From contig CM035233.1 in assembly GCA_020226215.1 (NCBI GenBank), forward strand, positions 17,193,701 to 17,257,700: a stretch of 64,000 nt of DNA, in the 5' to 3' direction. The stretch's first letter is position 1. Each line of letters starts with the position of its first letter. A program made the translations under genes and the position numbers. This DNA comes from Sindora glabra. Taxonomy: Eukaryota; Streptophyta; Magnoliopsida; Fabales; Fabaceae. The notes under the pieces are model-generated. The model was given only the letters and a program-made list of their open reading frames with translations. It did no database searches and was not told where the DNA came from. Shown one piece after another: positions 12,022 through 23,795 of this stretch.

Positions 12022-12120
12022 TTAGGGGTCATTTGGTTCCCATGGGAAATTAAATTTTTTAGGAAGTAATTTCCTGTATGAACTCCATAGGAAATCACCA
12101 AATGTTGTTTGGTTGACTGT
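12022..12120 (+). repeat. Left terminal inverted repeat and TTA duplication
   Basis: TTA at 12022-12024 is followed by GGGGTCATTTGGT. Repeated AGGAAAT and GGAAAT motifs and a TTGTTTGGTTG at about 12106 follow. The right end has the same motifs at similar depth. A further TTGTTTGGTT occurs near 12160, so the subterminal region carries multiple copies of a possible transposase-binding motif. Confidence 0.85.
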
Positions 12121-12228
12121 GCAGGAAGTCACATCTCCAAGGAAATTATTTCGTATGTCTTGTTTGGTTCAACTATGAATTTCCTAGGAAATAATAATGA
12201 AATGACTACATTACCCTCAATAATAATG

Positions 12229-12230
<2 letters not shown>

Positions 12231-12270
<40 letters not shown>
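12231..12270. repeat. (AT)n microsatellite
   Basis: About 20 uninterrupted AT units in the left subterminal region of the Harbinger-like element. Confidence 0.95.
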
Positions 12271-12275
<5 letters not shown>

Positions 12276-12289
12276 GATATTAATTGAAA

Positions 12290-12640
12290 CAACAAGGCCC
12301 AGAACACAATACGACATAGCTATTGTGTGAGCTGGGAATATGAAAAGAAATGAAACCGATATGACAAAATGCAATGTTCAGAAGACGAAACAACGCACTC
12401 GAAGCGCGTTTGCAGGAAGAACAAAAGGCATGAAACAGAAACAACATTGCACATTTCATTATAGTGCAGTACCAGTGAACTCAAAATACTGAAAGACATC
12501 ATATGGATTGTTGGAAAATACCACCAGACAAATTCAAATGACACTGAACAACCGGAAATCAGCATTTCTCTACATCAGAAACTTGAAATAAGTTTAAATA
12601 GTAATTTCGAACAAATGAAAAGAATGGGTCATCAACAGGT
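12290..12640 (+). other. GC-richer block, possible leader or first exon
   Basis: This block is less AT-rich than its surroundings. On plus, an ATG at 12340 opens about 50 codons, rich in Lys, Thr and Arg. It could be the leader or first exon of the Ulp1-like gene further right, as the strand agrees, but there is no homology to confirm it. A minus-strand frame (12320-12565) also exists and is equally unsupported. Confidence 0.25.
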
Positions 12641-13137
12641 AAAACCACATTCTTTTAAATATTGATGTTACTATAAGCATTACACTGCATTTAACTTTTT
12701 GAAAAATGTTACTGTTTCCTCAGATCTGTATGTATGTGTAAGTTCAATCGAAACCCTAGAAGTTAGAACGATCAAGTAAAGTCAAATATTTTTTTATTGC
12801 ATGGTACTGTTTGTAACCCCATATAATAAGCGCTTGTTTGAGAAATAGAAAAATGACACCATACATATTGTTTTACCCTTTTTAGCATTCTATTCACATA
12901 AAAATAACAGACACACCTTATTCATTGGATGCTAAAAAGTAACGTGCTTTTCCTTCGATTTTGGTGTTAATCATGGATGATTTGTAAGTTTATTACCATT
13001 TATTGTTAGGTGTTACCATATCTTCCATTACAAGTAACGTCTTATTTGATGCTACTATTTTTTAAGAGTAACACCCCATTCTGTCAAAGTTTCATCTTTA
13101 ATCATGGTTCTTTTTGTCTATTTCTATTTGTCAAATT

Positions 13138-16008
13138 TTTTTGAACACAAGGGCATGAAAGCATCCCCACACGCATCTCATAATTAGTTGTTTATATTGT
13201 TTTCTTCAAAGCCTAGTGTTTAGTCATATTTCATTTTGCCTATTTTTTGTGTTTCTTAGGTTGGTGCTTTTGTTTTCGAACAAACACAACCATATCACCA
13301 TAATAGAGCAACATAGAATAGTAACACCTCGTTTCTGGCACGTGTTTCTGTTTCCTGAAGAAACAGTAACACACTATATTTTTGAAGTTCCATTATTAAT
13401 CACACTTCCTCCATCCTATTTATGGTCTATTTTGCTATTTCTGGTGATTTAAAAGAGAAAAGAAACATGTCTCTAGTAGAAAACAACATGTTACTGTTTG
13501 TGTTAAAAATAGTAACACGCCTTCATTTTTCAGTTTTTGTTATTTTTAGGGTTTGGCTTGACAGTTTGTTTGAACATAAGGGTATGAAAGCATCCCCACA
13601 TGCATTTCATTATTGGTTATTTATATTGTTTTAGTTGAAGCCTAGTGTTTAGTCATATTTCATTTTGCCTGTTTCTTGTGTTTCTTGGGCTGGTGCTTCT
13701 GTTTCCGAACAAACACAACCATGTCACCACAATAGAGCAACATAGAACAGTAACACCTCATTTCTGGCACATATTTTTGTTTCTTGAGGAAATAGTAACA
13801 CACTATTTTCTTGAAGATCCATTATTAATCACACTTCCTCCATCCCATTTATGGTCTATTTTGCTGTTTCTGGCGATTCAAAAGAGAAAAGAAACATGTC
13901 ACTAGTAGAAAACAACATGTTACTATTTGGGCTAAAAATAGTAACACACCTTCATTTTTCAATTTTTGTTGTTTTTAGGGTTTGGCTTGACAGTTTGCTT
14001 GAACATAAGGGCATGAAAACATCCCCACATGCATTTCATTATTAGTTATTTATATTGTTTTGGTCGAAGCCTAGTGTTTAGTCATATTTCATTTTGCCTG
14101 TTTCTTGTGTTTCTTGGGCTGGTGCTTCTGTTTCCGAACAAACATAACCATGTCACCATAATAGAGCAACAATAACACCTTGTTTCTAGCATATCTTTCT
14201 ATTTCTTGAGGAAACAGTAACACACTATTTTCTCGAAGTTCCATTATTAATCACACTTCCTCCATCCTATGGATGGCTTATTTTGCTGTTTCTAGTGATT
14301 CAAAAGAGAAAAGAAACATGTCTCTAGTAGAAAATAGCATGTTACTATTTGTGCTAAAAATAGTAACACGCCTTCATTTTTTAGTGTTTGTTGTTTTTAG
14401 GGTTTAGCTTGACAGTTTGTTTGAACACAAGGGCATGAAAGTATCCCCACATGCATTTCATTATTGGTTGTTTATATTGTTTAGGTTGAAACCTAGTGTT
14501 TAGTCATATTTCATTTTGCTTGTTTCTTGGGCTGGTGCTTCTATTTCCGAACAAATACAACTATGTCACCACAATAGAGCAATATAGAATAGTAATACCT
14601 TGTTTCTGGCACATGTTTCTGTTTCTTGAGGAAACAGTAAAATACTATTTTCTCAAAGTTCCATTGTTAATCACACTTCCTCCATCTTATTTATGGTCTA
14701 TTTTGCTGTTTCTGACGATTCAAAAGAGAAAAGAAACATGTCTCTAGTAGAAAACAACATCTTACTGTTTGTGCTAAAAATAGTGACACGCCTTCATTTT
14801 TTTATTTTTGTTGTTTTTAGGGTTTGGCTTGACAATTTGTTTGAACACAAGGGCATGAAAGCATCCCCACACGCATTTCATTATTGGTTATTTATATTGT
14901 TTAGGTCGAAGCCTAGTGTTTAGTCATATTTCATTTTGATTGTTTCTTGTGTTTCTTGGATTGGTGCTTCTGTTTCCGAACAAACAAAACCATGTCACCA
15001 CAATAGAGCAATATATAACAGTAACACCTCGTTTCTGGCACAAGTTTCTGTTTCTTAAGGAAACAGTAAAATACTATTTTCTCGAAGTTTCATTGTTAAT
15101 CACATTTCCTCCATCCTATTTATGGTCTATTTTGCTATTTCTAACAATTAAAAGAGAAAAGAAACATGTCTCTAGTAGAAAATAGCATCTTATTGTTTGT
15201 GCTAACAACAGTAACACGCCTTCATTTTTCAATTTTTGTTATTTTTAGGGTTTGACTTAACAGTTTGTTTGAACATAAGGGCATGAAAGCATCCCCACAC
15301 ACATTTCATTACTAGTTGTTTATATTGTTTAGGTCGAAGCCTAGTGTTTAGTCATATTTTATTTTGACTGTTTCTTGTGTTTCTTGGACTGGTGCTTCTG
15401 TTTCCAAACAAACACAACCATGTCACCACAATAGAGCAATATAGAATAGTAATACCTCACTTCTGGCAAATGTTTCTATTTCCTAAGGAAATAGTAAAAT
15501 ACTATTTTCTCGAATTTCCATTGTTAATCACACTTCCTTCATCCTATTTATGGTCTATTTTGCTATTTCTAACGATCAAAAGAGAAAAGAAACATATCTC
15601 TAGTAGAAAATAGCATCTTACTATTTGTGCTAGAAATAGTAACATGCCTTCATTTTTTAATTTTTGTTGTTTTTAGGGTCTGGCTTAACAGTTTGTTTGA
15701 ACAGAAGGGCATGAAAGCATCCCCATACGCGTTTTATTATTAGTTGTTTATATTGTTTAGGTCGAAGCCTAGTGTTTAGTCATATTTTATTTTGCTTGTT
15801 TCTTGTGTTTCTTGGGCTGGTGCTTTTGTTTCTGAACAAACACAACCATGTCACCACAATAGAGCAACATAGAACAATAACACCTCGTTTATGGCACATG
15901 TTTCTATTTCTTGAGGAAACAGTAACACATTATTTTCTCGAAGTTCCATTGTTAATCACACTTCCTTTATCCTATTTATGGTCTATTTTGCTATTTTTGG
16001 TGATTAAT
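13138..16008 (+). repeat. Seven-copy ~426-bp tandem array
   Basis: The marker TGTTTAGTCATATTTCATTTT or a close variant recurs near 13218, 13647, 14074, 14498, 14918, 15345 and 15774, giving a period of about 425-429 bases and six to seven units. Each unit also has a conserved GAGCAACATAGAA block, a TTTATGGTCTATTTTGC block and several GTTACTGTTT or AAACAGTAAC motifs. One plus-strand frame of about 78-86 codons stays open in six units, but it begins at GTG, not ATG, and codes for a hydrophobic low-complexity chain, so I do not call it a gene. The array lies just upstream of the first clear Ulp1-like exon and could be promoter or intron sequence of that gene. Confidence 0.95.
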
Positions 16009-16026
16009 TTGTCATTTTTTTTATAG

Positions 16027-19000
16027 AAACTCATCAAAAGTTCCACATAGCAAGATGAATTTGAAGAAGAAACTCAGAAATTTCAATAATACAGGTCCAA
16101 TTTGTTAGCATGTATAAGGCAGATTGATCAGCTTCAATTCAATGATAGACACTTGATGGTGTTGTGACAAAACCCATTCTGGATTTTAATACATGCAATA
16201 ATACGAAAGGACTTTGATCGCATTATATGTCGGAAAAGCGATATAGAAATTCAGACCATAATTGTAACCTTCTTAGACAAAAATAAACACTTCCTAATTA
16301 GGGGTGAACACTTGATGATAACACCAACATCAGTCAAGCTGATATTTGCAATTAGAGATGGAGATTAACCCATCAAGACAGCATTTGGCAAGAGGCTAGT
16401 ATCAGACTTTGACTCAAGGTGTTTCCGTAGGAAAGCACGCATGACAAAACCTATAATTTTCAGTGCATTGAAAAGAGCAGTGCGAGGAACATTGGAGACT
16501 GATGTTGAGGATGTCTCCCGTCTTACAACACTAATGCTTCTGGTCATCCTGTTTGTACTAAACAATGCTCACACACTGGGCTAATCCTATATCAAATAGT
16601 TAAAAGAGGTAGATGACAAAGCATAATACGAGTGGTCCTAACATATACATGATCAATTAATGACTTCCATTACAAGGGACAACACCCCAAATGTAATCAG
16701 TTATGTCATGCTATTGCCAATAAGTTAAAAATACCAAACTTGTTTTTACTTCGTGTCATTACCTTTGATATTGTCTCCATTCATTCTATTCATTTGATTG
16801 AATGTTATTGCCACTTCTTTTGTATGTTGCTTGGCAGTTTTGGTTCATGTTACTGTTTTCACACAGATACGTAACATGTAACTGATTTATCTATAAAATG
16901 TAACTCTACGTTCTTTGGCAGCTTGGTTATTACCATGATTTAATTTGTCCATTTATTTTGAGGTTTTATTTCGTGTTACTGCATGCGTGCTTAACAGCAT
17001 GGTGTTGTTATTTGTTTCTGCAGACTATAGCATTCATAACATCAAGGATTTTTTTATTTTCCAATTGACACTTGATTCTTCCTTTTAACTTGAATTCTTG
17101 GTGCATTATTTTTGGTCTACATAATTGATCTGCCTATTTACTTTCAATTTTTTTATGCAAGTTACTATATGAAAACTAAATAGCAACATACCTTGAATGC
17201 ATCTTCCATTGGAAAATAAAATGTTTGGCATGTATAATTTAATGGCGACAATATTAGCTTTATGAAATAACAGATGTGCTTAAGGGACATTATATTTAGA
17301 AAGTGCTAAATGCCTAAAATGGGACCTGAAGTTCCTCACATGCCAACTGAGGGATTAACTTATCGGTCAGTTTCAGATAACCTTTGGTAAAGGTCAATTT
17401 ATTTTGGAAACAAGAACATGTCACTGCAAGAAAAACATGACTTTGTTTATTTGCACATAAAATAGTAAAATCTTGTTTGATGTTACTGTATCTGCGTAAA
17501 GCAGTAACATCTCCTAACCATATTTCCATCATTAATTATGCATTGGTTTATTTATTTATTATGTTTTATGATTGGTGTTGGTGTTTTAGTCTAAGATAAA
17601 TCATGTCAATAGAATAAAGCAACATGTTACTATTTATTTTTAAAACTGTAACATGTTGTTAAGTTATCTGTTTTTATGGAGGATCATGCTTGAATTGCCA
17701 ATTTGACCCCCAATCATACTTTATTTTGTATATTTCTTTTGTTTCATTGTTAATCTTCTACCCATATTAACCTTGTGTTACCACTAGCCTTTAATTGTTA
17801 TGTTACTATATCTAACCATCAGTTAAACATATCCCTTAGAGCACACTAACAAGGAAACTGGTTTATGTTTTAGGTCGTTAATAGAGAACTTGAGCTAACA
17901 GAGGAGGTAATATAGCTCCTCTACACACCTAACACAAATTTGCAATTAATTGAATACAATGACCAAACAAAATCGCAAATCACACCCTCCAAGTCGGTTT
18001 CTTCAAGGAGTGATAACAAGACAGCATTGGCCCAGTATGTAATCCAACCACGGATAACAAAATAGGACCAGTTTACAAATATTGCACTGTCCCACAAAGC
18101 ACAACCTCAGCAAGATAAAGATGAGGTTCAACACCTAAGGGACTAGCTGTTCAATGCAAAAACAAGAATAAATGAACTAACAAATGAAGTGAAGTCTCTC
18201 ACAGAAAAACTTCATATGTCAGAGCAATAAATACAACAAAATAAGGAAACAATTTCAAACCTCACAGACAAAAATATGTGGCTACAAAAGCAAGTGTCCA
18301 ATAGTTCAAAAGAGACAAAAAACCTCACAGTAGTTGTAGATAGATTGGAAAATCAAAATAAACAGCTCAATACGCAGCTAGTAGAAATACACGTGCAAAT
18401 GGTTTAACAAGAAACCGTAGAAACCACAGGAGCTGATGCACCAAATAAAACTGAGGAACAATCGAATTCAATGATAAAAAAGATAAAATAAAAAACAAGA
18501 AAAACAAAACATGACGATGACTTCACGTACTCTGGGCCATTGAAAAAACCCACAAACAAGGAGAAATATGACAACAAACAACAACTATTGAGGTTGACAT
18601 TGGGAAGAGCATAGAAGAACCTGTCATAATCCACGATGAATCAACAGCCACAACATTGCTAAAAAAGAAACTAGCTTAAAAGGCAATCAACACTTCAAAG
18701 GTGCCAGCTGGAAAATACTTGAGCTAAGCGGTCAGGGATAAAATGGTGCTAATAAAATAGGCAGGAGACCTATCGTAAGTCATTCCTACCTTTTTCTTAT
18801 TTCTTTTCAATAACTCAACATTACTAATTGCTGCCTTAACTCATTCATATGCCTTACTACCACATGCAGGATTTTTGTCTGGTCATACCCTCAAAATGAT
18901 TTGTTCATAACCTTTCAAGACCTGGTGGATGTAATCCAAGAGAAGGCAATAACAACAATGTCTGTATGCTTTGAACTTTTACAATAATACTATTCTGTCT

Positions 19001-20427
19001 TGTTCTTCTTTACAATTATGTTATTGTTTTGAGTCAAAATAGTAATAAGCCATAATTGGGTCTATCCACCGTAAAAATATAGTGTTTTTGTATGAAGTGC
19101 AAATAGTAACATAATTATAATTATGCTGTTAAAGTTGGGGAGTATTTATGTTACTATTTGGAGTTTGGCTTCTTCATGAAATTAACTAACAAGAACTGAT
19201 CATTCAATTTCAGATCATAGATACATAAGTCCACACCTTGAGCTTAGACTCCAAGATCAGAAAGAATAAAATATTTGCATTCGATAGCTTCTGCTGGGTA
19301 AGATCTAAATTATAATCACTAATATAAATTACAGAATATTCTTTGGAACTAACCTGTGTTCAAACTTTAATGACAGGCCTATATTGTAAGCAAATTTAAA
19401 CTATATCAGGAGGTTAGGCAGTTCAAATTCAATGCATTTATGGAGGAAGTAATGGTTGCAAAAATTGTCCTATTCCTAATAAACCCAACAGGTGTCAATG
19501 ACTATAAAAACCCCAATCACTACACATTGCTTGTCCTCAATAAGATGGAGTGCAAGTGGATACATTTCAACTCAATGAGGCTGAGAAGAGAGGGGGCACC
19601 AAATCCATACTTTCTTGATGCCTTGATGGTGGTGAGTAATACTAATCATACGACAAAAATAAGTATCACGGCTGCTTGTTGTTTTCTTGAAATTTTTTTG
19701 CCAGCTAATATTGAAACGAATTCCTATCTTGTTTTGTGGCTGACGTTACTATTTCCAGAACCAACAAAAACAACCTAGCTTAATGAAAAAACATGTTATC
19801 TTTCGTATGGATACAGTGACACCTGTTTCCATTCATTAAAATAACAGAAGTGTGATGCCATTACATGATATGCTATTTTTTATTGATGTTACTATTTCCA
19901 TTTAAGACAGTAACACTATATTTATTGGTAATTTCAATGTGAACTATACTTCAATTGGTCTGTTTATTCGTGTTTATGGCTGATTTACTATTTACAAACC
20001 AGACAGTAGCATATTCCTTTATTCATTAGGCACTTTATCTAATCTGTTCATTTACCAATAGAAGGACTACTACGCGAAAAAGATGAACAAAATCCTTCAA
20101 AAGAACGAAAAGGACATGGGGATAAGACCAGCCATTGCAGAGTCTCCTTTTGAAGTCATATCTTATGAAGGGACACCATAACAAGAAGAATCATCATATG
20201 TGACAATTCCTTTTTTAATCCCAAAGTACCATGACTAGGAGGTACCAAACTAACCCATTCCTCTAATTTTCAGGCAAGATTGCGGGATTTTTGTTTGCAA
20301 ACACATAAAAGACATATTCAACAATAGAGAGTTTGAAGAATATTTTCCACTGGATTCTGTGAGGGAATACAGAGCAAGATTAGTGACTAAATTCCTCAAG
20401 AATTTCAATCCCTTTAGCACACCTTGA
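16027..20427 (+). pseudogene. Ulp1-like (C48) cysteine protease gene, broken, inside the transposon
   Basis: I read seven exons: 16027-16718, about 17875-18773, 18870-18963, 19214-19297, 19377-19631, 20062-20197 and 20274-20427, most with good GT/AG borders. Exon 1 resembles the N-terminal domain of plant transposon-borne Ulp proteins (DRHLMVL, FWIL, TFGKRL-like, then LTTLMLLVILFVLNNAHTLG). Exon 2 is hydrophilic with a long coiled coil (about 18130-18410). The last exons give the protease core: catalytic His in NHYTLLVL (His codon 19518-19520), WIHFNSM where Asp is usual but Asn is common in transposon copies, and QDCGIFVCK with the oxyanion Gln and catalytic Cys (20281-20283). At least ten in-frame stops and a shift near 18575 disable it. 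Ulp1 proteases remove SUMO; whether these do is unknown. It runs convergent to the MYB and transposase genes. Confidence 0.85.
18130..18420 (+). other. Coiled-coil segment of the Ulp1-like protein
   Basis: About 95 codons read as regular heptads rich in Leu, Asn, Lys, Gln and Glu (ELTNEVKSLTEKL, ISNLTDKN, LENQNKQLNTQL). Only three in-frame stops occur, each a plausible CAA/CAG to TAA/TAG change. This is the linker between the N-terminal domain and the protease core, and probably a dimerisation segment. Confidence 0.6.
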
Positions 20428-20677
20428 TTGTTATGCATATATGTATAATTCAATACATGTAAAATCATAGGCTCTAATATGTGTAAAATTCCCCTGTTTG
20501 TTACATTCAATTGTAAGTGTTAATAAAATAATAGAATATTCTTATTACCAGTTTATAATGTTAACCTTCAATTGTAAATGATAATAAATTTATAGAATAT
20601 AGAGCAAGATTGTTGTGCATATATGTAAGATTCAATACATGTAAAATCATAGGCTCAAATATATGTAAACTTCCATG
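20366..20677 (+). repeat. Imperfect ~185-230-bp direct repeat at the Ulp1-like 3' end
   Basis: A block with GCATATATGTA, TTCAATACATGTAAAATCATAGG and TATGTGTAAA at 20436-20490 recurs at 20617-20668. AATACAGAGCAAGATTAGTG (20367) recurs as AATATAGAGCAAGATTGTTG (20596). The duplicate contains the terminal codons of the protease and its downstream flank, so it arose after the gene was in place. Confidence 0.8.
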
Positions 20678-21390
20678 GTAAATTTCCCCTTATTTTATTG
20701 ATGTTACTATTTCTAATCAATACAATAACATCACCCTAGTTCATTGTTTGTATACTCTGGTCACCCTCAAGCCCCTAAAAAACACACTAAGCTCTACTCT
20801 CACCATTCAGAGCCCGTTTTACAGTGTGTTCCATTGCTTCCACCTTAGTGTTATTGTTTCCATTAGAAATAGTAACATCAATGTGACTGTGCAGCAATTG
20901 GCTTGTCTCTACACATGATCATGTCAAGTAATGATACTAGCCATAAAGAACTAGATCCTACTTTCATTTGACACTTCCTTAGTAAATTTCCCCTTATTTC
21001 ATTGATGCTACTATTTCTAATTAATATAGTAACATCACCCTATTCACTGTTTGTACGCTTTGGTTACCCCCAAGCCCCTAAAAAACATACCAAGCTCTAC
21101 TCTCACCATTCAAAGCCTGTTTACAATGTGTTACATTACTTCCATCTTAGTATTACTGTTTTCGTTAGAAACAATAACATTAATTGACTATGCAGCAATT
21201 GGCTTATCCCCACACATGATCATGTCAAGTAACGATACTAGCCATAGAGAACTAGATCCTACTTTCATTTAACACTTCCTTGGCAAATTTTTCCTTATTT
21301 CATTGATGTTACTATTTTTAATCAATACAGTAACATCACCCTAGTTTGCTGTTCGTACACTCTAGTCACCCCCAAGCCGTTAAAAAGTTA
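20671..21390 (+). repeat. ~303-bp tandem repeat, 2.4 copies
   Basis: Units begin near 20671, 20975 and 21275 with AAATTTCCCCTTATTTCATTG-like sequence, followed by GATGTTACTATTTCTAATCA and a matching inverted AGTAACATCACCCTA. Two full units and part of a third are present. Each holds two hairpins made from the GTTACTRTTT motif. Open frames at 21002-21187 and 21051-21272 lie inside the repeat and are not genes. The block separates the convergent Ulp1-like and MYB-like genes. Confidence 0.92.
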
Positions 21391-21599
21391 AAATTGGAGC
21401 ATAAGTATTACACTAACATAATCCATTAATCCAGTACAACGGCTTTAATACATTAATATAAAGTTACATGAACCTATACACTTTGAGCTCCAATGTCAGA
21501 TAATAGTAACATTCATTGGAGCACATGCAAAAGTTCAAAAATTTAATAGGATTTCAATGATTGTCATAGGCATAAATCACTAGTACATATCATAAAACA

Positions 21600-22689
21600 T
21601 CACTGTTCTGGAAGTAATAAACCATGCATATAAGAAGCTCTGTAATCTTCTAGAAGGCTAAAAAAGAAATTAACTTCTAAAAGGTTGAGGGCAATTTTCC
21701 TTACCACATTCATAACTTGGGTAGGAGTTAACCCATTAACCTTCATAATCTCACTAGTCATTTGCATCCTTCTCTTTGTGGAATCAGATTCATATTGGAA
21801 ACAATTAGCCAAGCGACCTATGTATTTATTGGCATCTTCCACCATATCACCCATTTTTGCAAATCTAGAAGAAAATTCCTTCAAAACTTCCAAAGTTTCT
21901 GTCTTCGCCTTCTTTGACCTACGGTTTGTTGGTGTCATTAATGAAGAAGTTTCCATTGAGCCACATGGAGGCACTGAACTAATGTCCTTTACAAAAAAGG
22001 CAGAAACATGTTTTTCTTGTTCTTCTTCTTTTCTAACCCTTTCTTCATCTTCCATCCTATCTAATGCATCCTGTGGATTTTCAACCTCATCTCTAATAGC
22101 CTTATCCTTCCCAAAGATTTTGGCTAAGTCATAAAAAAATGGAAATGACTTGTTTCTTAACCCCACAGCATTTTTATGACTCTAGCATAAAATAAAGGAA
22201 AACATAATGTGAGGAAAAGGGAAAATAATGAAAGATGTCACCACACAATAGAAATATACATAGACACGCATATATACATAAGAGGAAAAGCATAATATAA
22301 AATTGTACCTTCACTTATTCATCCCAAACTGGTTTTGGACATGTAACAAACTTCTTTTCATCATTCCATCTAAAACTGCTTGCAGCTGGACCAAACATCT
22401 CTGTAATAGCATTATATTGATTTTTTAAGTACTTCATTCGAGACTCGATGTGTGCTTTAGCTTTTATGCCATACCTCGGAAGCTTTTGTTCTATAAGTTG
22501 TTCCAACTTAGTATAAGTACCATTCTTGAACTGGCCATTATCAGTTTTCCAACCGTCAAGTTCCACAAGATCCATCATTGCATTAATAAGTGCACGATCC
22601 TCAACACTTCCCCATCTCATGCATCCTCTTAAAGGGTTCCCACCATTAGCGCCTTGGTTGGCATTTCTTTGAGATTTTGATTAACTCAT
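21600..22689 (-). pseudogene. MYB/SANT-like partner protein of PIF/Harbinger
   Basis: Two exons: 22689-22309 and 22181-21600, joined by a short intron with GT/AG ends. The start ATG at 22689 is followed by a stop at codon 3 (TAA, probably from CAA). The N-terminal domain has RWGSVEDRALINAMMDL, then GQFKNGTYTKLEQLI, SRMKYLKNQYNAI and FRWNDEKK. This is the MYB/SANT-like DNA-binding domain found in the second protein of PIF/Harbinger elements, which binds DNA and helps bring the transposase to the nucleus. Exon 2 holds KSFPFFYDLAKIFGKDKA, an acidic stretch, a basic RRSKKAK patch (possible nuclear signal) and a helical C-terminus. A second stop follows WDE, replacing Trp or Tyr near the splice site. 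Otherwise about 320 residues are well kept. It lies downstream of the transposase on the same strand. Confidence 0.88.
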
Positions 22690-22961
22690 CTGTAAAAAAA
22701 GAAAGATAAAAAGATAGGAAACATAGGAAATAGTAAGAGCTGCATTCTGTCCTGGTTTAATGAAGTCTAGCAATTTAGGATGAAAATTTTATAATATTCA
22801 ATGGGACGTGAAGTCATTTATAAGATCTTATTACAAATTTCCTTTAAAACTTTAAAGTCATAAGAAACACTCTAATAGAAGAATAGGGTGTATCTTGAAT
22901 TACAATCCATAAATGCAATACAAATGTGAAACTGGCTACATAGAATTTGCTAAACCCTATT

Positions 22962-23795
22962 CAATGGTGTGGAGTCATGTAACCATGCATTGTACATCTC
23001 ATTAGCAAGATCTTTTCTAAATGTACTCCGTGCTTGACTAGATTCCATAATCCCAATATTAAGTTTACCATTTTCTTCTTCCTCACCATCCATAAGTAAA
23101 GGCTCCATGGGGTCCACACTCATATATGTTCGAATAAAATTATGCATCAATGTACATGCCAAGATAATTCTACCCACGATTTTCCTAGGGTACCAAGTTG
23201 TACATCTTAGAATACCCCATCTCATTTTTAACAATCCAAAACACCTTTTAATAGCATTTCTTGCTTGAGAATGCTTCATATTAAAATATTCCTCGGCAAA
23301 TATTGGTTGAGCACCACTCTTTCACACACTTAGATGATATCTTTGGCCTCTAAATAGTGTTAGAAATCCCTCACAATTCAATGGTGTGGAGTCATGTAAC
23401 CATGCATTGTACATCTCATTAGCAAGATCTTTTCTAAATGTACTCCGTGCTTGACTAGATTCCATAATCCCAATATTAAGTTTACCATTTTCTTCTTCCT
23501 CACCATCCACAAGTAAAGGCTCCATGGGGTCCACACTCATATATGTTCGAATAAAATTATGCATCAATGTACATGCCAAGATAATTCTACCCACGATTTT
23601 CCTAGGGTACCAAGTTGTACATCTTAGAATACCCCATCTCATTTTTAACAATCCAAAACACCTCTTAATAGCATTTCTTGCTTGAGAATGCTTCATATTA
23701 AAATATTCCTCAGTAGATATTGGTTGAGCACCACTCTTCCACACACTTAGATGATATCTTTGACCTCTAAATAGTATTAGAAATCCCTCACAATT
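22962..23795 (-). repeat. 417-bp in-frame tandem duplication inside the transposase
   Basis: 22962-23378 and 23379-23795 are direct copies, about 98% identical by eye (roughly nine differences). The length is 139 codons, so the frame is kept. The unit runs from NCEGF through the Lys-substituted catalytic site to STPLN. One copy has a TGA for Trp in SVWKSG; the other keeps TGG. The high identity shows that the duplication is much younger than the general decay. Confidence 0.95.

Noticed and set aside
13216..16026. Repeated 78-86 codon open frames in the 426-bp array
   Set aside because: They begin at GTG, code for a hydrophobic low-complexity chain, are frameshifted in the third unit, and simply follow the tandem repeat; a plant gene would need ATG.
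21685..22134. Plus-strand frame of 149 codons
   Set aside because: It is the exact antisense of exon 2 of the MYB/SANT-like gene, whose minus-strand reading has clear family motifs.
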